Source: Chitinophagaceae bacterium (GTDB lineage: Bacteria > Bacteroidota > Bacteroidia > Chitinophagales > UBA10324). Taken from it: a stretch of DNA of 5,709 nucleotides. Of the stretch, positions 1 through 5,054 are shown in pieces (the first letter of the stretch is position 1; each line of letters opens with the position of its first letter). The stretch is taken from assembly GCA_023251195.1 (NCBI GenBank), contig JAHEZG010000253.1:1-5709 (forward strand), in the 5' to 3' direction. The notes under the pieces were generated by a model. The model had not been told where the DNA came from. It searched no databases and saw only the letters and a program-made list of their open reading frames with translations. The position numbers and the translations under genes were made by a program.

Positions 1-395
1 AGTATAACAAATCAGATTCTTTTCTCAGCCGGAAATCTATTTCGGGTAATGCGCTCGAAGCATTGATAGGTGCTGTTTACCTCGATCACGGATACAATGG
101 AGCGAAACAATTTATCATGCGCAAGTTAGTGGCGCAGCACATGGATATTGAAGACCTCGAAACTTCTGAATTCAACTACAAGAGTAAAATTTTAGAGTGG
201 GGACAGAAGAACGATGTGAAAATTGATTTCGTAGTGCTCGACGAAAAGCGAACACACCGTCACAGCTTATATAAAATCGCTTTGATGGTTGACGGAAATG
301 AATCAGGTATCGGCGAAGACACCAGCAAAAAAAACGCAGAGAAGAAAGCTGCGAAAGAAGGTTTTGCTAAACTTGGTATAAAAGAAAAAGGTTAA
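1..395 (+). CDS. rnc: Ribonuclease III, C-terminal part (5' end outside window)
   Basis: The reading frame is open from base 3 to the TAA at 393-395, so this is the last 130 residues of a protein whose start lies to the left. A TTG at 63 is an internal Leu codon, not the start. The first part ends the RNase III catalytic domain: GNALEALIGAVYLDHGY at about bases 45-98 matches the family's second signature, and Glu at 57-59 corresponds to the essential metal-binding E117 of E. coli. From about 171 to 377 there is a double-stranded-RNA-binding domain, beginning NYKSKILEWGQK and ending in the RNA-contacting helix TSKKNAEKKAA. The enzyme is a cytoplasmic homodimer that cuts double-stranded RNA in rRNA and mRNA processing. 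The residue matching E. coli D114 is Asn (48-50). In related genomes rnc usually follows acpP and fabF, which cannot be seen here. Identification is firm. Confidence 0.95.
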   Translation, partial: YNKSDSFLSRKSISGNALEALIGAVYLDHGYNGAKQFIMRKLVAQHMDIEDLETSEFNYKSKILEWGQKNDVKIDFVVLDEKRTHRHSLYKIALMVDGNESGIGEDTSKKNAEKKAAKEGFAKLGIKEKG

Positions 396-402
396 TACAA
401 AT

Positions 403-495
403 AACCGCTGAGTTGCGTTGAGTTTATCGCAGTGTAACTCTGAGTTTTTCATCGTGAAACTCGGTGTAGTATTTACTCTGAGTTACTCAGTGGTT
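403..495. repeat. Self-complementary intergenic repeat element, possible bidirectional terminator
   Basis: This 93-base element fills the gap between the stop codons of two convergent genes. Its ends pair: AACCGCTGAGT at 403-413 with ACTCAGTGGTT at 485-495, 11 pairs including one G-U. Inside, 442-462 folds into a second hairpin (GAG, a two-T bulge, then TTTCA pairing with TGAAA and CTC around a TCG loop). CTGAGT-T-ACTCAG at 478-490 is a perfect palindrome that competes with the outer stem. GAGTT/AACTC and CTGAGT/ACTCAG words recur throughout, which suggests a dispersed Bacteroidota-type repeat rather than a unique terminator. Position and folding make a role in stopping transcription from both sides plausible, but there is no classical GC-stem plus long T-run. 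The terminator role is inference. Confidence 0.6.
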
Positions 496-500
496 AAAAA

Positions 501-1976
501 TTAATTCCTTTTCACCGCCAGATAATAAACCGGTGCACCAAGTGCAACTATCAGCAAACCACTTCCTGTATTAAATGTTTTTGTGTAGAGCAGAATAATA
601 CAAATACTGAGTGCAAGTACGATGTAGAGAATCGGCATCAATGGATAACCAATCACTTTGTATGGTCGCTCGGCATTTGGTTCGCGACGGCGAAGAATAA
701 AAATGCCTGCGATGGTTACAATGTAAAACAGCAGGGATGCAAAAGTGGTATAGTCGAGTAAGTCGCCGTAAGTGCCGCTGAGGCAGAGCACACTCGCCCA
801 GACAGCTTGTATCCACATGGCAAAAGCTGGCACACCGTTGTTGTTCAGTTGTTCGGCTTGTTTAAAAAATAAACCATCCTTTGCCATTGCATAATACACC
901 CGACCACCGGCGAGAATAATTCCATTGTTGCATCCAAAAGTTGAAACCATAATCAGCGCCGCCATTATATACACAGCCACATTGCCAAAAATGAGAGAAG
1001 CTGCAGCAGTACCAACTCTGTCGGTTCCTGCTCCGGCAAACTGAATTCCCTGCCCGATAATATCAGTTGCATGGGCTGTTCCTTTCAATGGCAGAAGTGA
1101 TAAGTAAGACACATTAGCCAGCAAGTATAAAACTGTTACAATCCCGGTTCCCATAATTAAACTGCGTGGAATATTTTTTTGCGGCTCGCGAACTTCTCCA
1201 GCAATAAAAGTTATGTTGTTCCAGGCATCACTGGAAAACAACGAACCGATAATGGCTGTGCCGAGTGCAAGCACCAATGCAATTCCTGAAATGTGTTCCA
1301 CAATCCAATTGCCGCCAGCATCTTTAAAAGTGGTTTGTGCATTCCACATATCACTGAAATTGCTGAACAATGTTTGATGCTGAAGTCCGATTAAAATTCC
1401 CATTACAATTAAAAGTGCAAGCGCCAGCAGTTTCGCTGAAGTGAAAATGGTTTGAATCATTTTTCCGTTCTGTATTCCTCTGGAATTTATATAGGTGAGA
1501 AACACAATCAACGCAATGGCAAACAACTGGCTCGCTGCAATTTTCACCGGACCAATCACAAACAAAATATTATCTGGACTGAGTGCCGGAAAAAATACCG
1601 CACTGTATTTTGCAAACGCAACAGCCACTGCGGCAATCACGCCGGTTTGTATCACGGTGAAAACTGTCCACCCGTACAGAAACGAAATAAATTTTCCCCA
1701 TGCCCTTTCAATGTACACAAACTGACCACCGGCTTTCGGCATCATGCCTGCAAGTTCGCCGTAACACAAGGCGGCCATCATAGTAATGGCGCCACTTAAT
1801 ATCCATAAAAATAAAAGCCAACCGGCACTTCCAATTACGCGACTCATATCGGCGCTCACAATAAAAATTCCAGAGCCAATCATGGAGCCGGCCACCATCA
1901 TGGTTGCATCATACAACCCAAGGGAGCGTTTCATTTCATGTTTGCTTTCTGAATCAATTGGTTTGATTTCTTCCAT
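501..1976 (-). CDS. APC-superfamily amino-acid permease, LAT/SteT-like
   Basis: This 491-residue integral inner-membrane protein should import or exchange amino acids; the substrate cannot be read from sequence. It has about 12 hydrophobic segments, the usual APC count. Key motifs are GSMIGSGIF at residues 30-38 (the unwound part of TM1 that holds the substrate backbone), YGELAGMMPKAGGQFVYIE near 72-90, SSDAWNNITFIAGEVREPQK near 248-267 (TM6 and following loop), and FGCNNGIILAGGRVYYAMAKDG near 347-368 (TM8). The tail, LRRREPNAERPYKVIGYPL near 428-446, is typical of the LAT (L-amino-acid transporter) group, which includes the serine/threonine exchanger SteT. I chose the ATG at 1976. A TTG two codons earlier (1982) is in frame but adds nothing conserved. 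Upstream is A/T-rich with no Shine-Dalgarno, as expected in Bacteroidota. No good promoter match was found. The gene stands alone, convergent with rnc and divergent from the second permease. Confidence 0.9.
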   Translation of the reverse strand: MEEIKPIDSESKHEMKRSLGLYDATMMVAGSMIGSGIFIVSADMSRVIGSAGWLLFLWILSGAITMMAALCYGELAGMMPKAGGQFVYIERAWGKFISFLYGWTVFTVIQTGVIAAVAVAFAKYSAVFFPALSPDNILFVIGPVKIAASQLFAIALIVFLTYINSRGIQNGKMIQTIFTSAKLLALALLIVMGILIGLQHQTLFSNFSDMWNAQTTFKDAGGNWIVEHISGIALVLALGTAIIGSLFSSDAWNNITFIAGEVREPQKNIPRSLIMGTGIVTVLYLLANVSYLSLLPLKGTAHATDIIGQGIQFAGAGTDRVGTAAASLIFGNVAVYIMAALIMVSTFGCNNGIILAGGRVYYAMAKDGLFFKQAEQLNNNGVPAFAMWIQAVWASVLCLSGTYGDLLDYTTFASLLFYIVTIAGIFILRRREPNAERPYKVIGYPLMPILYIVLALSICIILLYTKTFNTGSGLLIVALGAPVYYLAVKRN

Positions 1977-2088
1977 GCACAATTATTTTTTTGAAATGTA
2001 ATGCTTGAAGTTTGCTGGCTGATGAAAAATTTTTAACAATAAAATATACCCGATTAATAGTATAAGCTCACTGAAAAAAATGCACCCC

Positions 2089-2483
2089 CTATCTTTTAAC
2101 AATAGTATCAATCACATTCGGATTGCCATTATTATCATAAAACCCAAGATAATAAGTGCCGGGTTTTGTCTCCTTGAAATTATATGTTCTTTTAAAAGTT
2201 ATTGTAGAATTAGTGCACCCCTCACCTTTCATTGCCTGTGCTTTACATCGTAATTTATATTTGTGCTGCTTCCTTCCATTGTTTCTTTTATATGGATGAA
2301 ACTAAAACAATCATCAGTTCCAAAACAATAAAATAAATCCCGAATAATTTTCTTCACTAAACCATTTTAATGTGTTTCAACAACCGAAACACCTGATTCA
2401 GAAACAATGCGGTAGTTAGAATATTTCTTGCAACCAATCTCAAAAAAGGTTAATAAAAAGAGCAGGAAAAAATATTTTCTCAT
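2089..2483 (-). pseudogene. Decayed small lipoprotein-like gene (in-frame stop plus frameshift)
   Basis: Reading the minus strand from the ATG at 2483 gives MRKYFFLLFLLTFFEIGCKK, a basic N-terminus, a hydrophobic core and a Cys at residue 18, which resembles a lipoprotein signal peptide although the lipobox (EIGC) is poor. The frame stops at TAA (2369-2367) after 38 codons. It continues in the same frame for 45 more codons of ordinary-looking protein, including CFGTDDCFSFIHIKETMEGS, to a TGA at 2231-2229. Near 2241-2244 the coding signal moves to the neighbouring frame and runs through CTNSTITFKRTYNF and KPGTYYLGFYDNNGNPNV to a TAG at 2091-2089. Inserting one base near 2242 joins the two parts as NYDVKAQAMKGEGC. 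The restored protein would be about 131 residues. The GTYYLGFYDNNG stretch resembles a small beta-sandwich end, but I do not recognise the family. Sequencing error could explain one lesion, less easily both. Confidence 0.6.
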
Positions 2484-2541
2484 GAGGTAAATTTAATTTG
2501 CAAATAAATTTTTTATCCAACTTATTGTCTCCTTTCTATTC

Positions 2542-2631
2542 TTAAAAGAACATTCGGAAATTAATACCAATGAACCATTCACCGAATGAACAATTAACTT
2601 CTTCAGCGCTTGCTTCACCAACTCCAAAACT
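2542..2631 (-). pseudogene. Possible C-terminal remnant of an outer-membrane beta-barrel protein
   Basis: On the minus strand a 29-codon open stretch reads SFGVGEASAEEVNCSFGEWF then IGINFRMFF and a TAA stop (2544-2542). The last ten residues alternate hydrophobic and polar and finish in Phe, the signature of the final strand of an outer-membrane barrel. A stop codon (TAA, 2634-2632) stands directly before it, so no full gene remains; the + strand permease begins 31 bases further on. The stretch ends 58 bases before the ATG of the decayed lipoprotein on the same strand, so both could be remains of one envelope-protein operon. The stretch is short and chance is possible. It also overlaps the promoter of the permease at 2663. 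Confidence 0.3.
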
Positions 2632-2640
2632 TTAGGTTTG
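2610..2640 (+). promoter_or_regulatory. Bacteroidota sigma-A-type promoter for the second permease
   Basis: TTG at 2610-2612 is the -33 element. After a 20-base spacer, TAGGTTTG at 2633-2640 matches the -7 consensus TAnnTTTG exactly. The known spacing in this phylum is about 19-21 bases. Transcription should start near 2646-2648, leaving a leader of roughly 16 bases before the ATG at 2663. There is no Shine-Dalgarno in that leader; it is A/T-rich, as usual for the group. Confidence 0.75.
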
Positions 2641-2662
2641 ACACAATCAAAATAAATTATAG

Positions 2663-4354
2663 ATGGCATTCGAAAAATTATTCCGCAAAAAACCTGTTAC
2701 ACAATTGCTCGAAGAAGTAAAACTCGGACAGCACGAATCAGAACACAATCCATCAATGGATACTGGTGAAGTTGCGTTAAGCCGAACACTTCGCGTGCGC
2801 GACCTCACTGCTTTTGGAATTGCCGCCATCATTGGTGCCGGAAGTTTCAGTTCAATGGGGATGGCTTGTTACAGCGGCGGACCTGCTGTAATTTTTCTTT
2901 TCATCATCTGCGCCGTGGCGTGTGGTTTCACTGCTTTGTGCTATGCAGAATTTGCATCGCGTGTTCCGACTTCGGGCAGTGCTTATACTTATTCTTATGT
3001 TGCCTTCGGCGAAATGTTTGCGTGGATTATTGGTTGGGCTTTGCTGATGGAATATTCAATCGGAAATATTTATGTCGCATTTGCGTGGAGCGGATATTTT
3101 ACAAATCTCATTGGAGCAATTGGTTTGCACATTCCGGAATGGCTCACGATAAATTATACTGCAGCGCATCAGGCGGCACTGAAAAATGTGGCTGGCGAAG
3201 GACTCACTGCATGGACAATTGCGCCGATGATTGGCAATCTGAAAATCATTTTTGATTTGCCTGCTGTAATTGTGAATGGACTCATTACATGGCTGGTTTA
3301 TGTGGGCGTAAAGGAGTCGCGCAATTTCAGTAACACCATGGTGGCGATAAAACTGATTGTAATTATTTTGGTTATAGTGGTCGGATGTTTTTATGTGGAC
3401 ATTGATAACTGGACTCCCTTTATGCCCAATGGATTTGGTGGTGTGATGAGCGGAGTTGCTGCAGTATTTTTTGCTTACATCGGTTTCGATGCCGTGTCAA
3501 CGCTTGCCGAAGAAAGCAAAAATCCGCAGCGCGATTTGCCACGAGGAATGATTTACTCATTGGTGATTTGTACTGTGCTCTATATCATACTTTCATTGGT
3601 GCTTACCGGAATGGTGAAATATAATTTGCTTGGTGTGAGTGACCCGCTTGCCGAAGTTTTTAAAATCACAGGAGTAAAGTGGATGTTGTTTATTGTTTCC
3701 ATTGCAGCTGTGGTGGCAATGACGAGTGTGCTTTTAGTTTTTCAAATGGGACAACCACGAATCTGGATGAGCATGAGCCGCGATGGATTGTTGCCAAAAA
3801 GATTTTCAAGCATTCATCCGAAATATAAAACTCCTGCATTCGCAACGATCATCACAGGATTGGTAGTTGGTGTTCCGTTATTTTTTACTGACGAAAATTT
3901 TGTGCTCGACTTCACCAGCATCGGAACTTTGTTTGCGTTTGTATTAGTGTGTGGAGGTGTGTTGATGCTTCCACGAAAAGAAAAGACTTCCTCCAATTCA
4001 TTTCAACTTCCGTACATCAATGGAAAATATATTGTTCCTGTTTTAATCGCTGCCGCTTTTTCGTTTCTCTATTATCAGTTTCCGGAGTACTTCAAAAGTT
4101 TACTGAATGTAAATGCAGAGAATGCTGCTCAGGATATTCCAATGCTTGTGTTCATAGCGCTTTGTGGAGTGATGGCAGTTTTTTCTTTCCTTAAAAACTT
4201 CTCGCTCATTCCAGTGCTCGGAGTTTTATCGTGTTGCTACCTGCTTACAGGCATGGCTGTTTCCAACTGGTCGTGGTTCGCCATCTGGTTAGTTATCGGG
4301 TTGGTGGTTTACCTTCTTTATGGATACAGGCATAGTAAGTTGAATAAGGCTTAA
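2663..4354 (+). CDS. APC-superfamily amino-acid permease, cationic amino-acid transporter (CAT)-like
   Basis: This 563-residue inner-membrane permease is longer than the LAT-type one and carries extra hydrophobic segments at its C-terminus, as CAT-type members with 14 segments do. A polar N-terminus (1-45, FEKLFRKKPVTQLLEEV) precedes TM1, where GIAAIIGAGSFSSMG (52-66) holds the substrate-binding bend. The usual Ile of GAGIF is Ser (residue 61). CYAEFASRVPTSGSAYTYSY (93-112) and AWIIGWALLMEYSIGN (120-135) are strongly CAT-like. GFDAVSTLAEESKNPQRDLP (274-293) is the TM6 and loop signature, and QPRIWMSMSRDGLLPKRF (364-381) is the conserved cytoplasmic loop. It probably takes up amino acids by proton coupling; the actual substrate is unknown. 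The ATG at 2663 sits about 16 bases after the predicted transcription start and is the natural start. It is monocistronic or reads towards tetR across a 73-base gap that has its own promoter. Confidence 0.92.
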   Translation: MAFEKLFRKKPVTQLLEEVKLGQHESEHNPSMDTGEVALSRTLRVRDLTAFGIAAIIGAGSFSSMGMACYSGGPAVIFLFIICAVACGFTALCYAEFASRVPTSGSAYTYSYVAFGEMFAWIIGWALLMEYSIGNIYVAFAWSGYFTNLIGAIGLHIPEWLTINYTAAHQAALKNVAGEGLTAWTIAPMIGNLKIIFDLPAVIVNGLITWLVYVGVKESRNFSNTMVAIKLIVIILVIVVGCFYVDIDNWTPFMPNGFGGVMSGVAAVFFAYIGFDAVSTLAEESKNPQRDLPRGMIYSLVICTVLYIILSLVLTGMVKYNLLGVSDPLAEVFKITGVKWMLFIVSIAAVVAMTSVLLVFQMGQPRIWMSMSRDGLLPKRFSSIHPKYKTPAFATIITGLVVGVPLFFTDENFVLDFTSIGTLFAFVLVCGGVLMLPRKEKTSSNSFQLPYINGKYIVPVLIAAAFSFLYYQFPEYFKSLLNVNAENAAQDIPMLVFIALCGVMAVFSFLKNFSLIPVLGVLSCCYLLTGMAVSNWSWFAIWLVIGLVVYLLYGYRHSKLNKA

Positions 4355-4372
4355 TCTTTTTTTAAAACTTTT

Positions 4373-4403
4373 TTGCACAATCAAAATTCCTGTATTTCAT
4401 TTG
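4373..4403 (+). promoter_or_regulatory. Predicted promoter of the TetR-TolC operon
   Basis: TTG at 4373-4375 (within TTTTTTG) is followed by a 20-base spacer and TTCATTTG at 4396-4403, seven of eight matches to the Bacteroidota -7 element TAnnTTTG. Spacing is identical to the promoter at 2610-2640. Transcription would begin near 4409-4411, exactly at the left edge of the inverted repeat 4409-4424. This gives the operon its own start instead of relying on read-through from the permease. Confidence 0.6.
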
Positions 4404-4408
4404 CACTA

Positions 4409-4424
4409 TTAACCATTTGGTTAA
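4409..4424. promoter_or_regulatory. Perfect inverted repeat, probable TetR operator
   Basis: TTAACCATTTGGTTAA is a perfect 7-base inverted repeat (TTAACCA and TGGTTAA) around a TT centre. It ends three bases before the ATG of the TetR-family gene and covers its predicted transcription start. TetR-family repressors are dimers that bind such short palindromes next to their own gene. Binding here would block initiation of the whole operon, with release on binding an inducer. The palindrome is seen directly; the identity of the protein that binds it is inferred. Confidence 0.75.
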
Positions 4425-4427
4425 ACA

Positions 4428-5054
4428 ATGCAGTTAAACAAGAAAGTTAAAGTAGAACAAGGGGCAGAGCAGAAAATCATTGCTGCCGCGCGCCGCATCT
4501 TCCAACGCAAGGGAATGGCTGGTGCTCGCATGGAAGAGATTGCAGCAGAAGCAGGAATCAATAAAGCATTGTTGCATTACTACTTCCGCTCGAAGGAAAA
4601 ATTATTTCAGGTAATCATGATGGAAGCAAAGGGTCAGATGCTTGGTCGGCTTCATCCCATACTTGGCAGTGATGCTCCTCTGTTTGAGAAGATTGAACTA
4701 TTTGTGGAGAGTTACATCAGCTTCGTGACAGAGAATCCCTTTCTCCCGGGCTTCATCCTTCACGAAATCAATCGTCATCCTGAAAAACTGGTGAATGAAA
4801 TTTCAAGTGGTGCCAAGCGACCGAACCTTTCCAAATTTTTTCAGCAGGTAGAAACAGAAATAAAAAAGAAAAACATCATCGCTATTCAACCCGAACAATT
4901 ATTCATGAACATGCTTTCCATGTGCGTGTTTCCGTTCGTTGGGCGACCAATGCTACAGACTGTATTAAATGTGACCGACAAAAAATTCAATCAGCTTTTG
5001 GCTGACCGCAAAAAAGAAATTCCTGTTTTTATCATCAACTCAATTAAACGATGA
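4428..5054 (+). CDS. TetR/AcrR-family transcriptional repressor
   Basis: The 208-residue protein has the normal TetR size and layout. Residues 12-62 form the DNA-binding domain: AEQKIIAAARRIFQRKGM, then the helix-turn-helix MEEIAAEAGINKALLHYYF (35-53) followed by RSKEKLFQVI. The HYYF and K.LF pattern is diagnostic for the family. The remaining helical part (about 70-208) is the dimerisation and ligand-binding domain, which varies too much to name an inducer. The first ATG, three bases after the operator palindrome, is the only sensible start. Its TGA overlaps the ATG of the TolC-family gene as ATGA, so the two are translated together. It most likely represses this efflux operon and itself. 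A TetR plus TolC start is common in Bacteroidota operons that continue with an HlyD-type adaptor and ABC or RND transporter genes. Confidence 0.92.
   Translation: MQLNKKVKVEQGAEQKIIAAARRIFQRKGMAGARMEEIAAEAGINKALLHYYFRSKEKLFQVIMMEAKGQMLGRLHPILGSDAPLFEKIELFVESYISFVTENPFLPGFILHEINRHPEKLVNEISSGAKRPNLSKFFQQVETEIKKKNIIAIQPEQLFMNMLSMCVFPFVGRPMLQTVLNVTDKKFNQLLADRKKEIPVFIINSIKR

Noticed and set aside
1977..1982. TTG start two codons upstream of the ATG for the LAT-like permease
   Set aside because: It adds only two unconserved residues, and the ATG at 1976 is the stronger codon.
1452..2001. Several + strand open frames opposite the LAT-like permease
   Set aside because: They are antisense shadows of a well-supported membrane-protein gene, with no motifs of their own.
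2081..2230. Two similar copies of TGCACCCC (2082-2089 and 2214-2221) as flanking direct repeats of an insertion
   Set aside because: Only about 13 of 18 bases agree once extended, and the sequence between them reads as part of the broken lipoprotein gene.
2570..2635. 21-codon + strand open frame before the second permease
   Set aside because: It is short, has no coding character, ends inside the promoter -7 element and is the complement of the barrel-like remnant.
4355..4380. T-rich run after the second permease as an intrinsic terminator
   Set aside because: T tracts are present but I could not find a stable stem directly before them.
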